Shown: positions 1-8,760 of the stretch, piece by piece
Layout of the letters: each line of letters begins with the position of its first letter
Numbering within the stretch: position 1 is the first letter of the stretch
Assembly (NCBI GenBank): GCA_001247695.2
Contig: LGRX02034663.1
Location: 21,328-85,327, forward strand
DNA length: 64,000 nucleotides
Direction: 5' to 3'
DNA from: Cymbomonas tetramitiformis
Taxonomy: Eukaryota > Chlorophyta > Pyramimonadophyceae > Pyramimonadales > Pyramimonadaceae
Notes under the pieces: generated by a model
What the model was told of the DNA's origin: nothing
The model's database searches: none
Seen by the model: only the letters and a program-made list of their open reading frames with translations
Position numbers and translations under genes: made by a program

Positions 1-2
1 CC

Positions 3-653
3 GTCGATGTTCCAAATCAGATTGAAAACCTCCTTGATACCGAGGCTCAAGAGTACGATGAATATCAAGAGAAGATGGAACGGTATAAGAAGTTAATGAA
101 AATGTTAAACAATCATAATATCAGTGTGTATGAGATTCCCGGTGAATTGATGTTGGAATTTGGGGACGAGAATGGTAATATACTTCCTCCACAACACAAG
201 TATGGTGGCAAACGGCCAGTCATTGCTGCCTTCTTTGATGATACACAAGATACCGACATGATGAGACCTTCAAGTAAGCTAAGCAATATGGTTATCAAAC
301 ATAGACATCTTGGAAAGCTTAAGGACGGGGCCCTTGGAGTGACATTGTTGTTTGCAACTCAGAATTACACCTCAAGCTCCGGAGGCTTGCTAAAATCAAT
401 AAGAGGTAACCTAACACATATGCTAGTCTTCCGAAATAAGAATAAAAAAGAAATTGACAAGATTGGGGAAGAGGTTGGCGGGGAAATTCCCATTGACGAA
501 TTCAACTCGGTGTACAACCAGGCTATACAAGGGCCTCACGATTTTCTGTTTATCGACCTCCATCGCAAACCAAATCATCCAAGTATGTTTCGCCGAAATT
601 TCAATGAATGGATTGTTCCCGGTCAGGTAGCTGAATCTTCTATGCAAGTTTGA
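3..653 (+). CDS. PLV genome-packaging ATPase (FtsK/HerA, A32-like), 5' partial
   Basis: C-terminal part of a viral DNA-packaging ATPase that would pump the genome into the capsid. The frame is open to the left edge, so the start and the Walker A loop lie outside the window. Visible: a Walker B-like stretch (VIAAFFDD), a KHRHLG segment, the sensor-like LLFATQNY and an arginine-finger region (RGNLTHMLVFRN), in the order typical of A32-like ATPases of Polinton-like viruses and virophages (family knowledge). It ends in TGA and is followed by a strong hairpin, then by another viral gene. No frameshift is seen, so this gene may be the least decayed of the relic. A cellular HerA-like ATPase is the alternative, but the neighbouring viral genes argue against it. 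Confidence 0.72.
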   Translation, partial: VDVPNQIENLLDTEAQEYDEYQEKMERYKKLMKMLNNHNISVYEIPGELMLEFGDENGNILPPQHKYGGKRPVIAAFFDDTQDTDMMRPSSKLSNMVIKHRHLGKLKDGALGVTLLFATQNYTSSSGGLLKSIRGNLTHMLVFRNKNKKEIDKIGEEVGGEIPIDEFNSVYNQAIQGPHDFLFIDLHRKPNHPSMFRRNFNEWIVPGQVAESSMQV

Positions 654-704
654 TAAGTATAGACTCCGGTATAGTACTTGTTCTCTTCATTATCATAATG
701 GATT

Positions 705-781
705 AAAAAAGGTGGCAGATTAGGTCATATTCCGGACGATATATAGATAATGGAAATATGACCTAATCTGCCACCTTTTTT
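705..781. terminator. Viral intergenic hairpin 1
   Basis: Arms at 705-731 and 755-781 are perfect inverted repeats of 27 bases (core AAAGGTGGCAGATTAGGTCA) around a 23-base loop. It sits between the ATPase stop and the methyltransferase start. Two close relatives occur at 8533-8606 and 8647-8721. Intergenic palindromes acting as transcript 3'-end signals are known from giant viruses; that role here is inference. Confidence 0.65.
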
Positions 782-794
782 GATTCTTCATTGT

Positions 795-1454
795 ATGAGA
801 CTATTAGAATTGTTTAGTGGAACATGCTCAGTGAGCAAAATATTCAAAGACTTGCATAAAGATGGCGAAGTCGTCTCCCTTGATATTCACCCGAGGTTTA
901 ATCCTACTCACAACGTTGACATTCTGATATGGGATTATACATTATACCCGCCAAATCATTTCGATATCATATGGGCATCTCCTCCTTGTACCGAGTATTC
1001 AAAAGCGAAAAGAATTGGGGTCAGAAACTTTGCATTGGCTGATGCAATAGTCAAGAGAACAATCGAGATTATTGAATACTACAAAGCAAGTCATTGGTAC
1101 ATTGAAAATCCCTCAGACGGAGGGCTATTAAAGCATCGAGATTTTATGAAACCGCTAGACATATACATTCATACATGTTGTTATTGTATGTATGGATGTA
1201 TGTATCGCAAAGCGACGAACATTTGGACTGATAAACAAGGGCTAAAACTCAAAATGTGTAATAAACACATAACCCCGTGTCCATCTATGGTGGCATATGG
1301 GAGACACCTTATCCAAGCACAGCGAGCTCAAAGCTCACGTTCCGATGTGGGAACTTCGAAATCCCTTACTACACTACACTCAATTCCTAAAAGTCTATTA
1401 ATATATTTACTCAATTTCAAATGCATTTCCTTTGTAGATGGGGCTGATGATTAA
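795..1454 (+). CDS. C5 cytosine methyltransferase-like protein (viral)
   Basis: About 219 residues. Motif I is LELFSGTCSVSKIF near the N-terminus, the catalytic PC motif is ASPPCTEYSKAK near residues 60-72, and a motif VI-like YIENP follows near residue 105. These are signatures of DNA (cytosine-5) methyltransferases. It is shorter than the usual 300-400 residues and I see no clear target-recognition domain, so it may be minimal or a methyltransferase-fold paralogue of the kind seen in phages and algal viruses. A cysteine-rich segment (CCYCMYGCMYRK) follows. I chose the ATG at 795, 14 bases after the hairpin. The 3' end overlaps the convergent helicase frame by 48 bases. Confidence 0.65.
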   Translation: MRLLELFSGTCSVSKIFKDLHKDGEVVSLDIHPRFNPTHNVDILIWDYTLYPPNHFDIIWASPPCTEYSKAKRIGVRNFALADAIVKRTIEIIEYYKASHWYIENPSDGGLLKHRDFMKPLDIYIHTCCYCMYGCMYRKATNIWTDKQGLKLKMCNKHITPCPSMVAYGRHLIQAQRAQSSRSDVGTSKSLTTLHSIPKSLLIYLLNFKCISFVDGADD

Positions 1455-3616
1455 GAAATCTTGGAGGGCTGGAACAAAGTGCTCCCACTTCTTTGAATGA
1501 ATATAATTGTAAGACTTTTTATTGGAACCGGGCAGCTTAATCGTTATTATCTTCCCTTTGTCATCTCGTTCAGGACCATAGCAATCGGTTTCGAAAAATG
1601 CATCAAGAGCCTTGCTAATTGTATATGAGGTCATCTTAGTTCCCTCAAAATTTATCTTGAACGATTCTTTCAATGTGTTAATGTCTACATCCCAAGTCGG
1701 GTTGTTGGGCAGCATCAATGTTTCTTTGGCACCGTTTTGCTCAAATAGAGTCTACAAGATGTGGTTTGGATTGTTTAATAATTGTATAAATCTGTGAACA
1801 AAGTTTACAAGTTTTCGATTCCACAAATCTCGGAGGTAATGTTGAGGTATAGACTCTAAGAATAGATTTTTGAAATTATATTTGGCAATGCATAGTTTAT
1901 CTTCCATGGTCGCTTCATTGCTCCAAACTTTTGGATTCAGATCTTCGTAAATCTCTAAAATTTCTTTATCTTCAATATTATTATACTCAAAGTAAGGAGC
2001 CGTCTCATTTTCATTCAATTTAGCCCACACCATTTCCCTACTAATTTGAGAAAGTTCGCTATTAATAAAGCCACATTTCCGGAGATACCAATGATATACT
2101 CGTTCGTCTCTTGCCCAATACTCACACTCTTGTTGGTTTGCCAATTTTTGATACAACTCACTTTCAGGTGCATTATATGGAAGACAAAACCCTTTTAATC
2201 TAAACCTGATTTGCTTCATCGTTGCACTTGTTTTGTATAGGTGAAGCTCATTTGTATGATATTGTCTCACCCTAAACAGATTTTGAAAGAAGTCCCGGTA
2301 TGACACCATGGCAGGGTCCAAAAATGCATATCGTTTATGAAAGTGCGGTTTATTGTTTGGTCCGGTATCAAAATTGACTCCTACCGTAATAGCAACATTG
2401 GAAATCACAAGTCGTTTCGAGGCCCACATTTCGTCAACATTAGATAAGGTTGATTTCGTTTCATCATCGCTCATCCCATGATAACAAATGATGTCATCTT
2501 GAGTGAGGTTGGTGTTTGCTATAATCATATCTTTGAATGTGTCCATGCCATAGCACCAAACACTCTTGCCTTTTTTGAAATCGGTTTTGAAAGGATAAAA
2601 CAAATATATGGTTTCCCCATTGTTCAAAGCATCAATCAACGATGCTTCCCAAAAATTTTTGTTTTCGTAATTGATTAATTGTTGCGGAGCTGGTGGTAGG
2701 TTGTGGCCAAGCGTAATTAAAGGGCAATCTAAATTTCTAACCTTCTTGAACCATGTAATGGTGTCTTGATGGGGAAAAACATCCATAAATATGATTTTCT
2801 TTGCAGATTTTACAATGTGCATAAAGCAATCCCAATTGGCGGGTAAGTGCTCCCCATGTGTCGTGTGGTTCATGAAAATACTTTTGTAAGTCTCAATCTC
2901 ATCCAAGATAACAATGTCATAACTATTACGAGTTTCAATTTCATCTTCGCATAAACCGGCAAACAAGCTTAAACAATTTTCTGTTTTCCATTGTGATTCC
3001 ATAGACATTATAATTCTATGTGCTGCCGGAATTAATTCTTGTTTGTTCTTATCAAAGCTTTTGTAATTTTTGAACCGCAACGATTGCAATCTTGTCGCTA
3101 CATTTTGTGCATAAGATATCCTTGGGCTGAACCATATAATGCTACTACCCTTTTCATACTTGTGAAGATAATCAATAGTAGAACCGGTCTTGTTCCCGCT
3201 CATGAATGCCGTCAAGAACACCATGGATGCATGTCCAAATGCATTATGAATTTCAATCGGCTTCACCCATCTATCACTCATAAAAATGTCGATTGGTACG
3301 TCGCACCCCTTAAGAAACTTTGAACTTTGCTCACAAATCGTATCAAATCGTAGGTTGGGATAAAATCTGAGCAAGAGGTTCTTGATAAAGTTGTCGCCCG
3401 GAGAAAATTTGTCTTTCGCCCTTTGCCAAAATACCTCATACTTTTTAAGCCTTTCTTTATTGTCGTCTTTTTGAGCGGCCCACTTTAAAAAGTCCTTCAA
3501 ATCAATGTTGCTATGGTATGACCATAACATAATCAGCCAAGTTACATTGTGTTGAAAGCTACTAGGGTCACCTCTTGGTTTGTTGGGTATCATGCCTAAT
3601 ATTTGTTTGTAACTTG
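1407..3616 (-). pseudogene. PLV primase-helicase, C-terminal helicase half (split by retrotransposon; in-frame TAG)
   Basis: SF2-type helicase resembling herpesvirus-type origin-binding helicases found in PLVs and giant viruses. Visible: a P-loop-like MSGNKTGST, an arginine-rich WFSPRISYAQN segment, a Walker B-like YDIVILDEIET, and downstream motifs (FMDVFPHQDT; ISNVAITVGVNFD; FRVRQYHTNELHLY). The 613-residue open frame starting near 3593 is only a fragment: the coding frame runs into the target-site duplication at 3612-3616 and continues in the primase half at 7372-8220. A single TAG at 1752-1754 interrupts the frame, which then stays open for another 115 codons to a TAA at 1407. That looks like one nonsense mutation in a longer protein. 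Expected role: replication initiation and unwinding of the viral genome. Confidence 0.68.
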
Positions 3617-3871
3617 TGCTGGAATCTGTATAGGCAGCCCTGACTGGGAGTCCCGGTGCAGGCCCCTATGACAGACCCCTAGGACCAACACTGGACCGCT
3701 GACTGATCTATAGGTTCGTACTGTGACACACGCTGTGTCACAGGTAGGCTAGTATCCGAGACCGTTGCGAGACCGTTCCGGGTATATTTAGCTTAGGGTT
3801 TATTATCTTCGGAGAGTTTATCCACACAGTTCGGGACCCTCTGATATCTAGTGAACTAGGATATTCCGGTA
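3617..3871 (+). repeat. 5' LTR of gag-only element
   Basis: Begins TGCTGGAATCTG and ends TATTCCGGTA. It contains an internal palindrome, TGTGACACACGCTGTGTCACA, in 3721-3742. Partner LTR at 7117-7371 is nearly identical. Confidence 0.9.
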
Positions 3872-3876
3872 GGTCG

Positions 3877-3891
3877 TGGCCCCATCCACGC
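3877..3891 (+). promoter_or_regulatory. Candidate primer-binding site
   Basis: TGGCCCCATCCACGC begins 5 bases after the 5' LTR. A TGG-initial sequence at this spacing would pair with the CCA end of a tRNA. It is unlike the common initiator-Met site of copia elements. The assignment rests on position only. Confidence 0.35.
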
Positions 3892-4023
3892 TTTATTCCA
3901 CTTGCTAGTTTGGCCATGGTTGGCTAAACGGCCGCTCGGAGAGGTGGTGCGCGTTTGCGCGTTTGGGCAACAGTGGGAATTATGAGATGAGCGGCTTGCG
4001 GTGAGCGACTTTGAGCCGCAGCT

Positions 4024-6837
4024 ATGGGGTGCCGGCTTGGATTGGGTTTCGTCGTCGCAATGTTCATTATTCGCGGTTCTCTGCTCGCTCTGATCCCGCC
4101 TGCTGCCGTGTTTTGGGCTGGTGGCCTTGGCACCTTTGACTTCGACGACATCTTCCTTCGCCCCTCGCTGGCATGGCCCGACCGCTCGTTCCGTGTCCGT
4201 GACGTCGCATTTTCTCCGCGACCCTACCCAAACGTGCTGCAGCGTACCGCCTCCCCTCAGGCTTTTCTAGAGATGGGAGTAACAACAAGATCGAAGAAGT
4301 CCCTCACGAGGGACAGTGACATCGATGCCTCCTTGAGGTTAATCGACGGGGTGCGGAACACACCGACGGCAGCTACGCCTTTTGTTCCTACCCCCAACCC
4401 TGCATCGAACGTGGACGAGGACGTGGCCGTCAGACGTTACCTGCAGGAGCAGTCCAAGCTCGTCGACGAGATCTACAAGGCGCGACTCCATCGGGCTTGG
4501 GCCAAGAGTATCCGTGAGGATATTCTTGGTGACAAGAAGCACCATTTTCGCGGTACGGACGACGCTGACCTTCTCTCCGACCTGGTGGTGCAGCTGCGTA
4601 CGGAGTTTCAGTCGGCCGGGCTGGAACTGTGTGCCTTTGACCTCGACGACCCTCTGGCGCCCGTGGTCAACAAGGTGAATGGACTTCTCTACGACGTCCT
4701 TGCCCTGGTGATCGAGAAGCACAGCAACGCGTTCGTCTGGCTGACTGGTACCGATTCTTCGACTGACCGAGATGGACGGCGAGCTCTCGTCGACGTCATC
4801 AAGGGCTGTGTACCGGTGGCGCTACGAGAGTCGCAGCAGGAGGAGCATGCCGCGTTGCGTTATCCCGCGAACGTTGACCCGCAGCCGATCTTGGCTAAGG
4901 AACAACGTTTGGTGCGGGATAACCGGGCTTCTGACTGGACACCGACCGAGGCCACGAGGAAATTAAGTCTCTACACCCGACTCGACCCAACCTTCTACGC
5001 TGCGGTGAAGGTCCGCTATCCCATGGCCGCCGACTTGACTCAGGTGTCGCTGGTTTCACTCCGTGCCATGGTTGTGGAGATTTACCAAGCTTGGGCGCAG
5101 ACGGGCGGGGGGAAGGTGGCTTCGGGCGCGGACGGCGTCTCCGCGCACCTTTCCAGCAGCGAGTACGACGCCCTTCTTCAGAAGATCACGGAGCTCAAGG
5201 AGCTCGTTCAGCGGCAACAAGGTGAAGCCGCTCCGGTTGTGCGTCAACAGCGGGAGCGGGTGCAGCAGCGGCAGCGGCAGCAGCGGGGGCAGCAGCCGCG
5301 GGGATTCCGTGTGGGGACCCACAAGGCCCCGCCGGTGGGATTCAACCGCGACGATCAACGAGCCAAGCCGTTCTGCGGTAGGTGCAAGAAGGCGGGCAAA
5401 GGTGAGGCGTATCACTTCTACCGCGACTGCCCGTTGGGCGGGCGCCAACACCCGCCCACCTCTGCCGCGGCATTTTGCGTTCCCATCGACGAGGAGGACG
5501 CAGAGGGGGTACACGCGCTCGCCATGTGTGCATTGTTCCAGCAGGCGGCGGATGACGGGGCGGATTCATTCGCGCGTGCGGCGGCCGTGTACGGGCCGCC
5601 CGCGGTGCTTTGTGCGGGAGCGGTAGGCGGCATCGACGTGTCCGCTTACGGCTTCACCGTGGAGGAGCGGCCGGCTTCCGAGGGAGATGACATTCTCCGC
5701 CGGCTCGACGATCTTGCCGCGGAGGTTCACTCCGCGGCCAACCCGCAGGTGCATTACACTCACGCATCTTTCCCACCCCCTGCCGGCATCGGGCAGGGGG
5801 CTTCGGCTCTGGTGTGCGGGCCCGCCGCAGCGGTGGCCACACCGGAGGAGCAGGTTCCGGCAGGTGGTGCGGCGGCATCGGCATCCGCCGTGCCGGCCCC
5901 TGCTATGCCTGTCTCGCAGGGAGAAGATGTGAAGCCCGCGCCACTTCAATCGGCGCGGGTGACCACCACAGCGGACGCGGACGGTGAGTTCGCTGGGTTC
6001 GTTCAGACCGTGAACCACGCCGCCATCGGACAGGTTGATCTCACGGGTTACGACACGGACGATTACGAGGACCTCGCTGACGGCAGCTTCGTCGTGAAGC
6101 CGAGGGCTTCGGCCATCTCGGCAAATCACTCGTCGACGCCCGCGGCCCGAGCGCCTCACTCTGGTGGTGCTCTGGGAGATTGGCATGATGGTACTCCCCG
6201 CAGCCACGGCTGCGGAAAGCCTCCGTGGGGCTTCCCCGCCCACGCGGGCTTGTGGGGGATGCCCTTCCTTCTTTCCTTCATTCTCTTGATCTCTGTCATG
6301 GGGGTTGGAGCTGCCACCTATACGGTGGCCAACGACATCGACCCTGTGCAGGTATCGGGCCTGGCTGCGCCGCAGCCTGTGCTGTGCAGGAGTGAGGAGT
6401 CACCGCTTGTCACGGTGCCATGTGCCATCCCGCCTCGTCTCCACCGGCGGGTGCAGAGGCGGCGGGGCCCCTACATGGCTCCGGTGCCGTGGCATCCCGG
6501 GCCACCGCCGCCTGGCATCTTATTTGAGGACGGTCCTCCGTTGTCGCCGGCATCGTCTTCGGATGACGAGGCGCCACCTTCGGGCAGCACTTGGCAGCAC
6601 CCTGGTGCGGTGCAGCCTCCCGTGATCGACGAATCAGCAACTCCGACTCCGTCAAATTCTCTGGCGAATGATTTTTCAGGAGTCGACACCTTACACTTTG
6701 GCCGCCCTGTGTCACTCCGCCGTGCTACTGCGGGCTACTACGGTGCTCATTGTGGTGACGGTGCTCCTCTGACCTTTGACCCCGAGTGGTTATATTTCTG
6801 GTTCTGGCAGTACACCACTTTCATGGTGGTGTGCTGA
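4024..6837 (+). CDS. Gag-like polyprotein of gag-only LTR element
   Basis: 937 residues from the first ATG, but the 83 residues before the internal MGVTTRSKKS (ATG at 4273) look like translated leader; that ATG may be the real start. Residues about 120-330 are a helical capsid-like region homologous to the Gag at 36991-37939 (shared pattern ILGDKxxxFxGTxxxDxxS). A glutamine/arginine-rich stretch follows (about 405-430), then a zinc knuckle C451-X2-C-X9-H-X4-C470 (CGRCKKAGKGEAYHFYRDC), expected to bind RNA. An acidic, proline-rich C-terminal half follows. A strongly hydrophobic segment near residues 743-768 looks like a membrane helix, unusual for a Gag. GC content and codon use differ sharply from the AT-rich viral genes on both sides. 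Confidence 0.7.
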   Translation: MGCRLGLGFVVAMFIIRGSLLALIPPAAVFWAGGLGTFDFDDIFLRPSLAWPDRSFRVRDVAFSPRPYPNVLQRTASPQAFLEMGVTTRSKKSLTRDSDIDASLRLIDGVRNTPTAATPFVPTPNPASNVDEDVAVRRYLQEQSKLVDEIYKARLHRAWAKSIREDILGDKKHHFRGTDDADLLSDLVVQLRTEFQSAGLELCAFDLDDPLAPVVNKVNGLLYDVLALVIEKHSNAFVWLTGTDSSTDRDGRRALVDVIKGCVPVALRESQQEEHAALRYPANVDPQPILAKEQRLVRDNRASDWTPTEATRKLSLYTRLDPTFYAAVKVRYPMAADLTQVSLVSLRAMVVEIYQAWAQTGGGKVASGADGVSAHLSSSEYDALLQKITELKELVQRQQGEAAPVVRQQRERVQQRQRQQRGQQPRGFRVGTHKAPPVGFNRDDQRAKPFCGRCKKAGKGEAYHFYRDCPLGGRQHPPTSAAAFCVPIDEEDAEGVHALAMCALFQQAADDGADSFARAAAVYGPPAVLCAGAVGGIDVSAYGFTVEERPASEGDDILRRLDDLAAEVHSAANPQVHYTHASFPPPAGIGQGASALVCGPAAAVATPEEQVPAGGAAASASAVPAPAMPVSQGEDVKPAPLQSARVTTTADADGEFAGFVQTVNHAAIGQVDLTGYDTDDYEDLADGSFVVKPRASAISANHSSTPAARAPHSGGALGDWHDGTPRSHGCGKPPWGFPAHAGLWGMPFLLSFILLISVMGVGAATYTVANDIDPVQVSGLAAPQPVLCRSEESPLVTVPCAIPPRLHRRVQRRRGPYMAPVPWHPGPPPPGILFEDGPPLSPASSSDDEAPPSGSTWQHPGAVQPPVIDESATPTPSNSLANDFSGVDTLHFGRPVSLRRATAGYYGAHCGDGAPLTFDPEWLYFWFWQYTTFMVVC

Positions 6838-7116
6838 GATGTACTTTGACCTCGACACGGTCTTCAATCTACTTTATGCTTTTGCTTTGACACCTTTGAA
6901 CTCTTCAATCTGACTTGCTGGCGCAGAGCTTTTCAGTAGTTTAGCAGGACTTACATTGCCTGTATGGTTTCTCTTGTGCCGGCTAGAGGGTTTCAGTTTG
7001 TGTATCAGAATTGCACAGTTGAATTAGCAGTTAGGCTTGTCACCTAGCTCCTGCCCTAACTTATCTTAACATTCTGACTCTCCTAGACAGTCACCACCCA
7101 CAGTGCTGGGGTGGTG
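6838..7116 (+). other. 3' untranslated part of gag-only element with polypurine-like tract
   Basis: No reading frame. It ends with a small inverted repeat (CACCACCC ... GGGGTGGTG, 7092-7116) directly abutting the 3' LTR. The same arrangement, GGTGGTG immediately before TGCTGG, occurs in front of the LTR starts at 28339 and 45338. Confidence 0.6.
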
Positions 7117-7371
7117 TGCTGGAATCTGTATAGGCAGCCCTGACTGGGAGTCCCGGTGCAGGCCCCTATGACAGACCCCTAGGACCAACACTGGACTGCT
7201 GACTGATCTATAGGTTCGTACTGTGACACACGCTGTGTCACAGGTAGGCTAGTATCCGAGACCGTTGCGAGACCGTTCCGGGTATATCTAGCTTAGGGTT
7301 TATTATCTTCGGAGAGTTTATCCACACAGTTCGGGACCCTCTGATATCTAGTGAACTAGGATATTCCGGTA
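7117..7371 (+). repeat. 3' LTR of gag-only element
   Basis: Direct repeat of 3617-3871, followed by the ACTTG target duplication and then viral primase coding sequence. Confidence 0.9.
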
Positions 7372-8220
7372 ACTTGTCGTATTCCAATTAAAATTGGATG
7401 GGGGCACATAGTCACATGGTGTGATGGAACTTAAGTCAATTTTTTGATGAGTCTTTTCATCAAGTTCTACATCCTCAAATTCCCAATCTAAAGTAGCGGC
7501 ATCAATTGAGTCTTCATCGAAATCCATCAATACACAATGCTTGGTGACCGATTGACTTCCTTCAATGATATCTTGAGTTCGATATTCTTCAGGCTTGCTT
7601 TGATTAACACATTTGAAGGGACGATTTGTGGTATATATATCATCCATACCAAAGTCATTTTTATACTTTTTTACCCATGTTTTTAAGGGAGCCATAGCAT
7701 TAAGATTCTTAAAGTAATAATTAGAAAGAGTAATGTGATAAGACCAATATGGTTCGCCATTTTTTGGCGATGTATTCCCACTAATTTGAAAGTTGGCATT
7801 TGGAAATTTGGTCAATATTATTTCTTTGAGTGTTTCTAAATCGATTTCAGATTTTCCATCAATATCAAAAAAGATTTTTTGTTTGACACCGGGTTGGATT
7901 ACTTCGTAGATACCATATTGTTTGGTCAATATTTTTGCCATATTGTTTTTGTGAATTTTGGACCACATTTGTCCCATCTTTTTGGTAAGCGACTTAATGA
8001 GAATTTCATCTTCTTTCAAAGTTGAAATTACATAAGCTTGAGCACCACCATCGGTCAAATTGTTTACCCATTGCATTTTGAGAAATGACCTTAGAAAAAA
8101 CTTTGAAGTGTCGATGTCTTGATAATCCATTATACTCTTATAAACACGCTTATCTTTAAGTGATTTAATGTTTTGGCAAAAATAGAATTGGATGTTTTTA
8201 TTGTTGATATTTTGAGACAT
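7372..8220 (-). pseudogene. PLV primase-helicase, N-terminal primase half (split by retrotransposon)
   Basis: Archaeo-eukaryotic primase-like (PrimPol) domain. The ATG at 8220 is preceded by a motif shared with the next viral gene. Key features: the metal-binding DxD in KIFFDIDGK (near residue 120), an S-x-H in WSYHITLSN (near residue 158) and a conserved basic segment NRPFKCVNQSK (near residue 203). The last genuine viral residues end in the target duplication; the few residues before the apparent stop are read from the LTR. On the other side of the element the same frame opens into the helicase half, so the ancestral protein was one fused primase-helicase of roughly 1,000 residues that initiated viral DNA synthesis. 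Split as it is, it cannot be made as one protein. Confidence 0.68.
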
Positions 8221-8241
8221 GTATACTTATATATACCATAT

Positions 8242-8256
8242 ATTTTAATCTTTAAG
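8242..8256 (-). promoter_or_regulatory. Shared viral upstream motif (primase gene)
   Basis: Reads CTTAAAGATTAAAAT on the minus strand, followed by TATATA-rich sequence, 22 bases before the primase ATG. The identical 15-mer lies 20 bases before the small gene at 8450. Likely a viral promoter element; role inferred from conservation and position. Confidence 0.55.
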
Positions 8257-8261
8257 CTTGT

Positions 8262-8450
8262 TTATAATGGTTCATTTTCAGATTTTTGAGACCTTTTTTT
8301 CCTCATGTATTCTTTCATTTTGATATTGTGCTCATCTTTGTGAGTATCATACCAAGTCTTTTGATGTTTTCTATTCAAAGCTCGTGTTTGTTCAACATGG
8401 GTCTCCCTATACTTCTTTTTGGCACGTTTTTGAGCATCGGTCAAGGCCAT
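8262..8450 (-). CDS. Small basic lysine-rich protein (viral)
   Basis: 62 residues, rich in K, R and repeating KKYRETH / KHQKTWYDTHKDEH / KEYMRKKRS patterns. Small charged coiled-coil-like proteins of this kind are common in giant viruses and PLVs, where they may bind nucleic acid. It lies 41 bases upstream of the primase gene in the same orientation and shares its 5' motif, so the two are probably expressed together. The function is unknown; I recognise only the compositional class. Confidence 0.5.
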   Translation of the reverse strand: MALTDAQKRAKKKYRETHVEQTRALNRKHQKTWYDTHKDEHNIKMKEYMRKKRSQKSENEPL

Positions 8451-8469
8451 TCTATTGGTATATACTTAG

Positions 8470-8484
8470 ATTTTAATCTTTAAG
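8470..8484 (-). promoter_or_regulatory. Shared viral upstream motif (small basic gene)
   Basis: Identical to the 15-mer at 8242-8256 and also next to a GTATATA-type sequence, 20 bases before the ATG at 8450. Confidence 0.55.
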
Positions 8485-8491
8485 TCAATTG

Positions 8492-8648
8492 CGTTCTTTA
8501 AGTACTTTGTGCGTTCTTTAAGTAGTTCGCTCAAAAGGTGGCAGATTAGGTCATATTATGGTTATGTATAAGATAATGGGAATATGACCTAAAGTGCCAC
8601 CTTTTTCATGATATTGTACCCGCGTGCGTTCTTTAAGTAGTTCGCCAA
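8492..8648. repeat. GCGTTCTTTAAGTA repeats beside viral hairpins
   Basis: Three copies of GCGTTCTTTAAGTAsTTyG at about 8492, 8511 and 8627. The last two sit directly before hairpins 2 and 3. They may be part of the same 3'-end or promoter unit; the role is unknown. Confidence 0.5.
8533..8606. terminator. Viral intergenic hairpin 2
   Basis: Arms 8533-8557 and 8581-8606 pair with two or three mismatches. Same core as hairpin 1 (AAAGGTGGCAGATTAGGTCA). The differing arm bases (TAATCT versus TAAAGT) show independent drift. Confidence 0.6.
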
Positions 8649-8721
8649 AAAGGTGGCACATTATGTCATATTACGGACTATATATAGATAATGGGAATAT
8701 GACCTAAAGTGCCACCTTTTT
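8647..8721. terminator. Viral intergenic hairpin 3
   Basis: Arms 8647-8672 and 8696-8721. The loop again contains TATATAGATAATGGG as in hairpins 1 and 2. Two adjacent hairpins here suggest that a viral gene or terminus once lay to the right. Confidence 0.6.
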
Positions 8722-8730
8722 CATGATAGT

Positions 8731-8760
8731 TAGGGTTCAGGGTTTTAGGGTTTAGGGTTT
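8731..8760 (+). repeat. Interstitial telomere-like tract
   Basis: About four units of TTTAGGG-type repeat (TAGGGTT, CAGGGTT, TTAGGGT, TTAGGGTTT), ten bases after hairpin 3, at the edge of recognisable viral sequence. Degenerate, short and internal. Confidence 0.55.

Larger units (their letters stand above)
3617..7371 (+). mobile_element. Gag-only LTR retrotransposon (TR-GAG type), complete, inserted in viral primase-helicase
   Basis: Two 255-base direct repeats (3617-3871, 7117-7371) flank an internal region that encodes one Gag-like protein and no protease, integrase or RT. The 5-bp target duplication ACTTG lies at 3612-3616 and 7372-7376. Each LTR begins TG and ends TA rather than the usual CA. 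The LTRs differ at only about two positions, indicating a fairly recent insertion. A possible primer-binding site follows the 5' LTR and a G-rich tract with a small inverted repeat precedes the 3' LTR. Removing the element and one duplication copy leaves the viral reading frame continuous. Being non-autonomous, it needs enzymes from a partner element. Confidence 0.88.

Noticed and set aside
4024..4272. Signal-anchor domain at the start of the gag-only protein
   Set aside because: Hydrophobic residues are present, but the segment precedes a typical Gag start (MGVTTRSKK) and probably is untranslated leader.
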